In this document: positions 9,373 through 17,551 of the stretch, piece by piece
Layout of the letters: each line of letters opens with the position of its first letter
Numbering within the stretch: the stretch's first letter is position 1
Assembly: GCA_031261525.1 (NCBI GenBank)
Contig: JAISJM010000112.1
Location: forward strand, 1-55,243
Length of the DNA: 55,243 nucleotides
Direction: 5' to 3'
Origin: Eubacteriales Family XIII. Incertae Sedis bacterium
GTDB lineage: Bacteria; Bacillota; Clostridia; Peptostreptococcales; Anaerovoracaceae
Program-made: the position numbers and the translations under genes
Notes under the pieces: generated by a model
What the model was told of the DNA's origin: nothing
Database searches by the model: none
What the model saw: only the letters and a program-made list of their open reading frames with translations

Positions 9373-10494
9373 GTGCAGAGCAATTCACAAAAAAAGAATC
9401 AAATAAAAGATGGGCTTGCAATCAGGGGCAATTGGAATAAGTTGCAGCGTCTGTTTGATCGTGCAAAGAATGGTGACGATATCCTCCTTGGCTTTATCGG
9501 TGGTTCGATTACGCAGGGAAGCCTTGCGACAAAAGAAGAATTTCAATATGTAAACCGTGTCGTCGCATGGTGGAGGCAGCAATTCCCAAAAGCCACAATC
9601 ACGCATGTAAATGCTGGCATTGGCGGTACGAGTTCCCATTATGGTGTCGCTCGTGTAGAGAAGGATTTGCTCATTTACAATCCTGATATCGTCTTTGTCG
9701 ATTTTACAGTAAACGATAAGGACACACCGTTTTGTCAAGAGACATTCGAAGGATTACTTCGCAAAATCATAAAATCAAATGAAAACGTACCAACTGTAAT
9801 CCTAAATAATATCTACTATTGCGATGGATATAGTGCTGAAAAGGTACACAATCAGCTTGGCGCATATTATGACATTCCTTGTATCAGTGCAAAGCAAGGC
9901 ATCTATCCACTCATCGCAGAAGGAATCTATGAAGAGGCCGATATCACATCAGACGGTCTGCATCCGAATGATTTTGGACATGAATTGCTTGCAAAAATTC
10001 TGACAACTTTTTTTACGCAAGTATTAGAAGAACCTGTGCGTGATGATTTAATCGCATTTCCATTGACCGCTTTAACGGATAATTGTTATGAAGAAAGTAT
10101 CCTGTATCAGAGAGACAATATCGATGCAACGTATGATGGCTTTACGATTGATACGAGAAAAAAAGATGGTCTGTTGGATTTGTATAAAGATGGCTTCTTT
10201 GCAAGTCTCGCAGGTGATTCCATGAAAGTAAATGTCACGGGATCTTGCATTGCTGTACAATATCTGAAATCAGTCCGTCACCCCGTTCCAATTGCTACAG
10301 CAATCATAGATGGTGATGTACACGCGTCCATTAAATTGGACGGAAACTTTGACGAAGATTGGGGCGACTGTCTGTATCTTGAGCCGATTTTGCATCATGG
10401 CATATACGGTGCACATGAACTGGAGATTCGAATCAAGGAATCTTCCAAGTATGATGTCGGGCCATTTTATGTAGTTGGTATCATCGTATCATAA
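9373..10494 (+). CDS. CE17-type mannan acetyl esterase with C-terminal CBM35-like domain
   Basis: A 373-aa protein with an N-terminal SGNH hydrolase domain: the nucleophile block GGSITQG contains Ser45, followed by GGTSSHYG and VNDKD, with the Asp/His pair in DGLHPNDFGH near residues 195-205. The C-terminal half, from about residue 230, is a beta-rich domain. This order, esterase then CBM35, is that of CE17 from Roseburia, which removes acetyl groups from the 2-O position of mannosyl residues. No signal peptide is seen. It starts with GTG, preceded by AGAGGTGAT. CE17 is a small family, so the assignment rests on architecture and context. Confidence 0.82.
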   Translation: MQSNSQKKNQIKDGLAIRGNWNKLQRLFDRAKNGDDILLGFIGGSITQGSLATKEEFQYVNRVVAWWRQQFPKATITHVNAGIGGTSSHYGVARVEKDLLIYNPDIVFVDFTVNDKDTPFCQETFEGLLRKIIKSNENVPTVILNNIYYCDGYSAEKVHNQLGAYYDIPCISAKQGIYPLIAEGIYEEADITSDGLHPNDFGHELLAKILTTFFTQVLEEPVRDDLIAFPLTALTDNCYEESILYQRDNIDATYDGFTIDTRKKDGLLDLYKDGFFASLAGDSMKVNVTGSCIAVQYLKSVRHPVPIATAIIDGDVHASIKLDGNFDEDWGDCLYLEPILHHGIYGAHELEIRIKESSKYDVGPFYVVGIIVS

Positions 10495-10529
10495 TCACAC
10501 ACATCTTAACATATGGAGGAATGGGGCAC

Positions 10530-11492
10530 ATGGCAATATTGAAATTGAAGCCAGAAGGAAAAGAATACTTATGGGGCGGCACGAGATTGCTCTCAGAATT
10601 TGGCAAAGAATTCGATGGCGAAATCTTGGCAGAAACATGGGAATTATCCGTACACCCAGATGGTCCATCGAGAATTGCAAATGGCAGTTATGCTGGCAAG
10701 ACTTTAACCGACTATCTGGATGCGAAAGGCAAAGCCGCCTGGGGTACAAATGCAAGTCATTTCGAAGAATTTCCGATCCTCATTAAATTCATTGATGCGA
10801 AACAAGATTTATCCGTTCAAGTCCATCCAGACAATGACTATGCGCTCAAATACGAACATCAATATGGCAAGACGGAGATGTGGTATATCGTCGATTGCGA
10901 TGATGATGCCACGATTTATTATGGTGTCAAAACAGCTGTGACGAAAGAAGAATTTGATCGGCGCATTGCCGACAATACATTGCTTGAAATCTTAAACAAA
11001 GTGCCCGTGAAACCAGGTGATGCATTTTTCATCGAAGCCGGAACCATTCATGCGATTGGCGCGGGTGCATTAATCGCTGAAATCCAGCAGAATTCCAATG
11101 TCACGTACCGTGTCTATGATTTTGGAAGAATGGGACCAGACGGTAAGCCGCGCGAGCTGCATGTAGATAAAGCACTTGAGGTATCGAATTTTGCACCAAC
11201 TGATAAAAGGATCGCGCACCCACACAACATCGCAACTTGTGAATATTTTACAGTCGACAAATTGAACTTAGACGGCAGATATGTGCGCCGTGTGACAGGT
11301 GTCGTGACCGAGGAATCCTTCTTGAGTGTCCTTGTCTTGGACGGATCCGGACTCATTGAAAATGGCATGGAAGAACTTGCATATAAAAAAGGCGATAGTT
11401 TTTTCTTACCTGCTGGATCAGGCACCTATGAGCTGACGGGAATGGGTGAATTCCTCCTCACCTATATAGATGACAAAGAAACTTTTATATAG
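10530..11492 (+). CDS. manA: Mannose-6-phosphate isomerase, class I
   Basis: A 320-aa zinc-dependent cupin-fold isomerase interconverting mannose-6-phosphate and fructose-6-phosphate. Visible signatures are KPEGKEYLWGG near the N-terminus, IKFIDAKQDLSVQVHPDN (metal-binding and substrate region, about residues 85-105), TEMWYI, and AGTIHAIGAG with the second metal His. GGAGGA is 9 bp before the chosen ATG and almost touches the upstream in-frame ATG at 10521. It channels mannose from the phosphorylases into glycolysis, once mannose-1-phosphate is moved to position 6 by a mutase not encoded in this window. Confidence 0.93.
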   Translation: MAILKLKPEGKEYLWGGTRLLSEFGKEFDGEILAETWELSVHPDGPSRIANGSYAGKTLTDYLDAKGKAAWGTNASHFEEFPILIKFIDAKQDLSVQVHPDNDYALKYEHQYGKTEMWYIVDCDDDATIYYGVKTAVTKEEFDRRIADNTLLEILNKVPVKPGDAFFIEAGTIHAIGAGALIAEIQQNSNVTYRVYDFGRMGPDGKPRELHVDKALEVSNFAPTDKRIAHPHNIATCEYFTVDKLNLDGRYVRRVTGVVTEESFLSVLVLDGSGLIENGMEELAYKKGDSFFLPAGSGTYELTGMGEFLLTYIDDKETFI

Positions 11493-11543
11493 TAATATAT
11501 TAGATGTAACAAGAAATTAGAGCATTAGATTTAGGAGGAGCAT

Positions 11544-12539
11544 ATGAGTTATCAAGCAAAAGAAGATAGATATGACACAATGCAGTATTACAGAACAGGC
11601 AATAGTGGGCTAAAATTACCGGGTGTATCGCTCGGATTTTGGCATAATTTCGGAACAAATGACAATTTTGACAATATGGTAGAACTCTGCCATACAGCAT
11701 TTGATGAAGGTATCACACACTTTGATTTTGCAAATAATTATGGTCCCATTCCAGGAAGTGCAGAAGAAAATTTTGGAAAGATTTTCAATCGTGATTTTAA
11801 ACCTTATCGCGATGAATTAATCATCAGCACAAAAGCAGGCTATGACATGTGGCCTGGTCCATATGGAGACTGGGGTAGCCGAAAATATCTTGTAGCTAGT
11901 CTTGATCAAAGTCTCAAGCGTCTCGGACTAGAATACGTTGATATTTTCTATCATCACCGCATGGATCCTGAGACACCACTCGAGGAGACAATGTCCGCGC
12001 TCGATCAAATTGTAAAATCGGGTAAGGCGCTCTATGTTGGAATCTCGAATTATAATAAAGCGTACACGCAGAAAGCCGCAGCGATTTTGACAGATTTAAA
12101 ATGTCCATTTGTCATCAATCAAGTGAGATATTCGATTTTTGATCGATGGATTGAAGAAGACGGCGTCAAAGAATTTGCAAGCCAGAATGGAATTGGTTTG
12201 ATTGCATTCAGTCCACTCGCCCAAGGTCTGCTGACAGATCGATATCTCAATGGCATACCAAGTGATAGTAGAATTAAGAAGTCCGGGATCTTCTTGAACG
12301 AGAATGCAATTACGGATGAACGACTTGTGCAGATTCGAGCTCTGAATGAAATTGCTGAAGCACGTGGGCAAAGTCTTGCGCAAATGTCACTATCTTGGAT
12401 TCTCAAAGATGGCGATGTGACGAGCGTCTTGATTGGAGCTTCAAAGCCTGAGCAAATCAGGGACAATGTCGGTATCGTCGGTCATACAGATTTCACAAAA
12501 GAAGAACTCGCAAGAATCGACAAAATCTCAAAAATTTAA
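11544..12539 (+). CDS. Aldo/keto reductase (YghZ/GprA-like)
   Basis: A 331-aa TIM-barrel NADPH-dependent reductase. The catalytic tetrad motifs are visible: Asp and Tyr in FDFANNYGP, Lys in ISTKAGYDMW and His in FYHHRMDPE; the cofactor-binding end contains VLIGASKPEQI. The MWPGPYGDWGSRKYL block is characteristic of the YghZ/L-glyceraldehyde-3-phosphate reductase branch. A strong GGAGGAG precedes the start. It lies inside the mannan operon, but a role in mannan breakdown is not established; detoxifying reactive aldehydes or reducing a sugar by-product are possibilities. Confidence 0.88.
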   Translation: MSYQAKEDRYDTMQYYRTGNSGLKLPGVSLGFWHNFGTNDNFDNMVELCHTAFDEGITHFDFANNYGPIPGSAEENFGKIFNRDFKPYRDELIISTKAGYDMWPGPYGDWGSRKYLVASLDQSLKRLGLEYVDIFYHHRMDPETPLEETMSALDQIVKSGKALYVGISNYNKAYTQKAAAILTDLKCPFVINQVRYSIFDRWIEEDGVKEFASQNGIGLIAFSPLAQGLLTDRYLNGIPSDSRIKKSGIFLNENAITDERLVQIRALNEIAEARGQSLAQMSLSWILKDGDVTSVLIGASKPEQIRDNVGIVGHTDFTKEELARIDKISKI

Positions 12540-12553
12540 GGAGAAACATAACA

Positions 12554-13492
12554 ATGACAATATTGCCGTTTATCAAAGGGTTTACGTGGCGTATGGTATT
12601 CAGCCCACATCAGACATTTGCAGGCGAAGAGGCGAAGGAATCCTTACGTACATTACAAAAGTCTACAGGAATAGATACGATCATACTTGCATTTGAAGCA
12701 CGACAGGAAACTGCTCATTCGGAAGAAATTGACTATACAGGCAAGTTCACACCTACAGATGATGAAGTAACGGCGATGATTCAGTATGCACAAAGCCTTG
12801 AATTAAGAGTTGTGCTGAAGCCAATGCTGAATTGCAACGATGGTACGTGGCGCGGATTTATCAATTTTTTTGATTTGGATGTACCTTGCGAACCAAAATG
12901 GTCCCATTGGTTTGCAAATTACACAGAGTATATCACGCATTTTGCTAAAGTTGCAGAGAAGACAAATTGCGAGATGCTGATTGTCGGTTGTGAGATGGTC
13001 ATGACCGACCGCAAAGAATCGTATTGGCGCGACTTAATTGCAGATGTCCGCGATGTATATCACGGTTTGCTCACGTATAATTGTGATAAATACCAAGAAA
13101 CAGAAGTAAAATGGTGGGACGCCGTAGATGTCATCTCATCGAGTGGCTACTATCCCATCAAGAATTGGGACGAAAATTTAGACCGTATTGAGGGTGTACT
13201 CGCACAACATGACAAGCCCTTTTTCTTTGCAGAATGTGGTTGTCCATGCGTTGAAGGTAGTGCCGATATTCCAAATGATTGGACACACAAGGGTAAGCTG
13301 AGCTTGGAAGAACAGCGACATTATTATGAAGTCATGTTTGAACGTTGTAGCGCACGTAGCTGGATTCGTGGTTTTGCATGTTGGGACTGGACGACTGTGT
13401 ATCTATACGAGCCAGCGCCTGTTGTCAATGCGGGCTATGGGGTCTATGGGAAACCTGCTGCTGACGTAATCAAAGATTTTTATACACAATAA
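12554..13492 (+). CDS. GH113 beta-mannanase, intracellular
   Basis: A 312-aa TIM-barrel glycoside hydrolase of the GH113 endo-beta-1,4-mannanase family. The N-terminal block KGFTWRMVFSP and the two clan A glutamates support this: Glu147 in VGCEMV as acid/base and Glu227 in FFAECG as nucleophile, each at a strand end. There is no signal peptide, so it must act on imported oligosaccharides, which agrees with the cytoplasmic GH113 of the Roseburia mannan locus. It probably shortens longer manno-oligosaccharides for the phosphorylases. The gene follows the reductase by 14 bp and precedes the GH2 mannosidase by 30 bp. Confidence 0.85.
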   Translation: MTILPFIKGFTWRMVFSPHQTFAGEEAKESLRTLQKSTGIDTIILAFEARQETAHSEEIDYTGKFTPTDDEVTAMIQYAQSLELRVVLKPMLNCNDGTWRGFINFFDLDVPCEPKWSHWFANYTEYITHFAKVAEKTNCEMLIVGCEMVMTDRKESYWRDLIADVRDVYHGLLTYNCDKYQETEVKWWDAVDVISSSGYYPIKNWDENLDRIEGVLAQHDKPFFFAECGCPCVEGSADIPNDWTHKGKLSLEEQRHYYEVMFERCSARSWIRGFACWDWTTVYLYEPAPVVNAGYGVYGKPAADVIKDFYTQ

Positions 13493-13522
13493 AATAGAGG
13501 GAAAAGTTAACGGAGAAAAATA

Positions 13523-16078
13523 ATGAGAACAGTTTCTTTAGATGGAAAATGGCACATGCGAGACATCGCTTCAGGCAAGACATATGACGCAAATGTCCCA
13601 GGATCAGTGATCTCCTGTCTGCTTGAGCATGAAGCAATTGTGGATCCATATGTCGGCACAAACGAATATGAAGTAAGAGATTATCTGCGTAATGACTTCA
13701 GTTATGAACGCAGTTTTGATTTAGATGAAACCTTATTAAATGAAGATCATATTGATTTGATATGTGAAGGAATCGATACTATTGCCGACATTTATGTGAA
13801 TGATATACTTCTCGTATCTGTCGACAACATGTTTCGCACATGGAAGATTCCTTGCGAGACGCTCTTACATGCGCATAATGTGATTCGCATCGATTTCCAT
13901 TCTGCCATCGAATATATGGAGCACATCGTACCCGCACCGGGCAAAGAAATTCATTACGTGCCAGTTGGTGGTATGAAAGGAAATCAATATGTCAGAAAAG
14001 CACATTCGATGTTTGGCTGGGATTGGGGTTTGCAACTTCCAGATATGGGAATCTGGCGCGCGATTCGTTTAGAAGCCTATTCGGAAGTTCGCGTGGAGCA
14101 AGTACGGTTTACGCAGATACACGAGACGGATCACGTAGAACTGCGGACGCGGATTTTCCTTGAGCATTTTGAAAATCATTTTGAAAACCCAACAGATATT
14201 GACGAATATCAAGTACAAGTCGTCATCACAGATCCCGATAACAATGTCGTTGAAGATACGATACATCAGGCAGATGCGCTTATAGATTCGATTACGACAA
14301 TTCCGAATCCACAATTGTGGTGGCCAAACGGTTATGGCGCACAGCCTCTTTACAAGATACAAATCGTGGTCTCTGATCGTAAACGTAATCGATTAAGTGA
14401 ACAGATTTATCGCATCGGCCTTCGCACACTTACCGTAAGCCAAGATAAAGATGAATGGGGCGAGGAATTCGCTTTTAAAGTAAATGGAATTAAAATCTTC
14501 ACAAGAGGCTCAAACTATATACCAGAAGATGGCATCTATCCAAATATCACAGACGAGCGACTACAGACATTGATTGATGCCGCGGTACGTTCAAATCACA
14601 ATTGTCTGAGAATCTGGGGTGGTGGTTATTATCCATCTGACAAATTTTATGATTTGTGTGACGAAGCGGGTTTGATTATATGGCAGGATCTCATGTACGC
14701 ATGCAATGCCTATGATTTGACGCCAGAATTTGAAGCATCGATTGTCGCTGAGACGACAGACAATGTCAGGCGTTTGCGTCATCATGCAAGTCTTGGTCTA
14801 TGGTGTGGCAACAATGAAATTGAATCCGCATGGGATGGATGGGCAGATTTCCAAGGTGAGACGCCTTATATACGCGCAGATTACATCAAACAATTTGAGC
14901 ACGTCTTGCCAAAAGCATTGAAGGCAGAAGACGATCAAACTTTCTTCTGGCCATCGTCCCCATCTTCAGGCGGCTGTATCGATGACCCATCTTCGGAGGA
15001 TCGCGGCGATGTGCATTATTGGGACGTATGGCATGGGCAGAAACCATTTACGGATTACCAGAAATTCTATTTTCGGTTCTGCTCCGAGTTTGGATTCCAG
15101 TCGTTCCCGAGTTTAAAGACAATTGCGACATTTGCAGAAGAAAAGGACTGGAATATCTTCTCCGAGGTGATGGAAAGTCACCAAAAGAACGGTGCGGCAA
15201 ATGGCAAAATCCTCTACTATATCTCTGAGAATTTCTTGTATCCGAAGGATTTTGATGCGCTACTCTATGTCAGTCAGGTGCTTCAAGGATTGGCAATAAA
15301 ATATGGTGTGGAGCATTGGCGAAGGCATCGCGGACGATGTATGGGCGCAATTTATTGGCAGCTCAACGATAATTGGCCTGTTGCATCGTGGGCGAGCATC
15401 GACTATTATGGGCGCTGGAAAGCACTCCATTATATGACGAAGAATTTTTATGCGCAGGTCGCAGGAAGCATCTTGCGCGATGGGGAAAATGTCGCTGTAT
15501 CTGTGTCCAATGAAGGATTGACGGAGGCAAATGTCAAAGTCTTGGTCAGTTTGAAAAATACTTCACTTGAGGTGATTGATTCAGTCGGGACCGAATACCG
15601 TGTTGCACCACAATCTGTTATAAACGTCTTCGAAAAAGATGTTTCAGAATGGATTGTAGCACCGAATGATAAGGGTAGTGTATTTGTCGAAGCGAAATTT
15701 ATCTACGAAGATGGGCGCACGCAAGTTGAAGTGGAGCCATTTGTGCCATACAAGCATGTCCAACTTTGTAAGCCTGAAATCGGTGTGACCGTTACAGATG
15801 AAGGTGATGCGTATCGAATCAATTTGACGACCGATACTTTTGCACCATTTGCAGAAGTACGGTTCTCGGAAATCGATGGGATTTTGAGCGACAATTTTGT
15901 CATGCTGACAGAAAAAGACGGTACGTCTGTATATCTGCAGAAATCAGACGTGCAGCTACCTCGTGTCACAAATATTGCTGACCATGCAAATGTAACAGAC
16001 GTTGTTCCAACAGCATCTTTGAGTACAGAGGCATTGGCTGCGCAAATTCAAGTTTATAGCTTGTACGATTCATTTTAA
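13523..16078 (+). CDS. GH2 beta-mannosidase
   Basis: An 851-aa exo-acting beta-mannosidase, within the normal length for the GH2 mannosidase branch. Order: sugar-binding jelly-roll domain with the HSMFGWDWG motif near residue 160, immunoglobulin-like domain containing PQLWWPNGYG, TIM barrel from about 320, then C-terminal beta domains. Catalytic residues are Glu432 in WCGNNEIE (acid/base) and Glu522 in FCSEFGFQ (nucleophile). No signal peptide. It releases mannose from non-reducing ends and so offers a hydrolytic alternative to the GH130 phosphorylases. CGGAGAAA precedes the start. Confidence 0.92.
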   Translation: MRTVSLDGKWHMRDIASGKTYDANVPGSVISCLLEHEAIVDPYVGTNEYEVRDYLRNDFSYERSFDLDETLLNEDHIDLICEGIDTIADIYVNDILLVSVDNMFRTWKIPCETLLHAHNVIRIDFHSAIEYMEHIVPAPGKEIHYVPVGGMKGNQYVRKAHSMFGWDWGLQLPDMGIWRAIRLEAYSEVRVEQVRFTQIHETDHVELRTRIFLEHFENHFENPTDIDEYQVQVVITDPDNNVVEDTIHQADALIDSITTIPNPQLWWPNGYGAQPLYKIQIVVSDRKRNRLSEQIYRIGLRTLTVSQDKDEWGEEFAFKVNGIKIFTRGSNYIPEDGIYPNITDERLQTLIDAAVRSNHNCLRIWGGGYYPSDKFYDLCDEAGLIIWQDLMYACNAYDLTPEFEASIVAETTDNVRRLRHHASLGLWCGNNEIESAWDGWADFQGETPYIRADYIKQFEHVLPKALKAEDDQTFFWPSSPSSGGCIDDPSSEDRGDVHYWDVWHGQKPFTDYQKFYFRFCSEFGFQSFPSLKTIATFAEEKDWNIFSEVMESHQKNGAANGKILYYISENFLYPKDFDALLYVSQVLQGLAIKYGVEHWRRHRGRCMGAIYWQLNDNWPVASWASIDYYGRWKALHYMTKNFYAQVAGSILRDGENVAVSVSNEGLTEANVKVLVSLKNTSLEVIDSVGTEYRVAPQSVINVFEKDVSEWIVAPNDKGSVFVEAKFIYEDGRTQVEVEPFVPYKHVQLCKPEIGVTVTDEGDAYRINLTTDTFAPFAEVRFSEIDGILSDNFVMLTEKDGTSVYLQKSDVQLPRVTNIADHANVTDVVPTASLSTEALAAQIQVYSLYDSF

Positions 16079-16095
16079 TTCAAAATAGTTGAGAA

Positions 16096-16126
16096 GAGAT
16101 TCCCGCAACGTTTATGTGGGAATCTC
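16096..16126 (+). terminator. Intercistronic hairpin
   Basis: GAGATTCCC (16096-16104) pairs with GGGAATCTC (16118-16126); no T-run follows. It probably stabilises or partly attenuates the transcript between the mannosidase and the MATE gene rather than ending it. Confidence 0.5.
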
Positions 16127-16166
16127 ACATATAGATAACAATAAATAAAAAGAATGGGAGGTGATA

Positions 16167-17525
16167 ATGGCATCGTATATATCTAATATGACGGAAGGCA
16201 GTGAATTCAAGCATTTGATTCATTTCTCCATTCCGTTATTAATTGGTAATATGTTTCAACAATTCTATAGCATTGTCAACTCCGTTGTGGTTGGACGGTT
16301 CTTGGGTAAAAATGCACTCGCAGCCGTTGGTATTGCGGGTACACTGCACTTTATGTTTTTCTCGTTGTGTTTTGGCTTGGCGGTTGGTGTTGGCATTGTC
16401 ATATCACATTATTTTGGTGCTAAGAAAGCAGATAAGGTAAAACAGACGATTGGCAATTCCATTTATGTCATCATGCTTTCTAGCGTGGTACTCGGTATTC
16501 TTGGTATTCTTTTCACAAAACAGATTCTCGTCTTAATGCAGACGCCGACAGAAATCATGGGTGAGACCATTGCGTATTTTCGTATCTTGTGTGCAGGCGT
16601 CATCTTTGTTGGCGGTTATAATGGAATCTCTGCAATTCTCAGAGCGCTTGGCGATAGTAAGACACCTCTGATTTTCTTACTTATATCTTGCGCAATCAAT
16701 GCGGTACTTGATATTGCTTTTGTCGTCTTCCTGCACAAAGGCATCGAATGGGTTGCGATTGCAACCATTTTCTCGCAAGCGGTTGCGATGATTGGAAGTA
16801 TCTTATTGCCACTAAAAAATAACGAATATCTGCATATCAGGTCAAAGCATATGCGACTGGACAAAGAGATTCTTATCAAAGTTGCAAGCATGGGTTTCCC
16901 TGTAGCATTACAAAATCTCATGGTTGCGTTTTCGATGGTCATCTTACAAGGTGTTGTCAATCGTTTCGGTGCTTCAGCGATGGCAGCCTTTACGGCGACG
17001 AGCCGTGTCGAGCAACTTACGGGGCAACCATTCAATTCGATGGGCGCTGCAATGACGACATTTACAGGACAGAATTTGGGTGCGGGCAAGACGGATCGCG
17101 TGCGAAAAGCACTTTTTAAATCCATTCGGGTTGTTGTCATCTTTGCAGCATTTATGTGGCTTATGGTCGCACTCTTTGGTCAGTGGATTGTCGGTCAGTT
17201 TGTGACCGATCCCGAAGTAATCAGAATCGGTCATATTGGACTTCTGATTACGGGACCATTTTATGTCGTATTGGGTCTGATTTATGTCATTCGAGGTCTC
17301 TTGAATGGAGCGGGTGATGGGACATTTGCGTTGATTATTGGATTCGTTGAGATTGCGGGTCGCGTTGGGCTTTCATTGCTCTTTGCTTCCATTGCAGGAA
17401 TTGGCGTCTGGGGTGTCTGGTGGACATCGGGTGTGACATGGGCAATTGTGGCACTGACTGCGATCATTCGATATCGTCAAGGCAAATGGGATAAGTTTGG
17501 TCGGTTGCGCGATGACAGTAATTGA
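16167..17525 (+). CDS. MATE family efflux transporter (copy 1)
   Basis: A 452-aa, twelve-helix membrane protein of the multidrug and toxin extrusion family. It has the two homologous halves and typical segments such as NSVVVGRFLGKNALAAVG near the first helices and GQNLGAGK in the second half. GGGAGGTG precedes the ATG; an in-frame GTG lies inside that site. Its stop overlaps the next reading frame. It is a close paralogue of the MATE gene at 22142, alignable over the full length. Its place inside a glycan operon is unusual; the substrate is unknown and may be a drug, a metabolite or sugar-derived product. Confidence 0.9.
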   Translation: MASYISNMTEGSEFKHLIHFSIPLLIGNMFQQFYSIVNSVVVGRFLGKNALAAVGIAGTLHFMFFSLCFGLAVGVGIVISHYFGAKKADKVKQTIGNSIYVIMLSSVVLGILGILFTKQILVLMQTPTEIMGETIAYFRILCAGVIFVGGYNGISAILRALGDSKTPLIFLLISCAINAVLDIAFVVFLHKGIEWVAIATIFSQAVAMIGSILLPLKNNEYLHIRSKHMRLDKEILIKVASMGFPVALQNLMVAFSMVILQGVVNRFGASAMAAFTATSRVEQLTGQPFNSMGAAMTTFTGQNLGAGKTDRVRKALFKSIRVVVIFAAFMWLMVALFGQWIVGQFVTDPEVIRIGHIGLLITGPFYVVLGLIYVIRGLLNGAGDGTFALIIGFVEIAGRVGLSLLFASIAGIGVWGVWWTSGVTWAIVALTAIIRYRQGKWDKFGRLRDDSN

Positions 17526-17551
17526 TGAGTATAAAGGAAAGGCATGGAACT

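Noticed and set aside
16616..17140. 174-codon minus-strand frame inside MATE copy 1
   Set aside because: Antisense shadow of a clear membrane-protein gene; its sequence reflects reversed hydrophobic codons and lacks a start signal.
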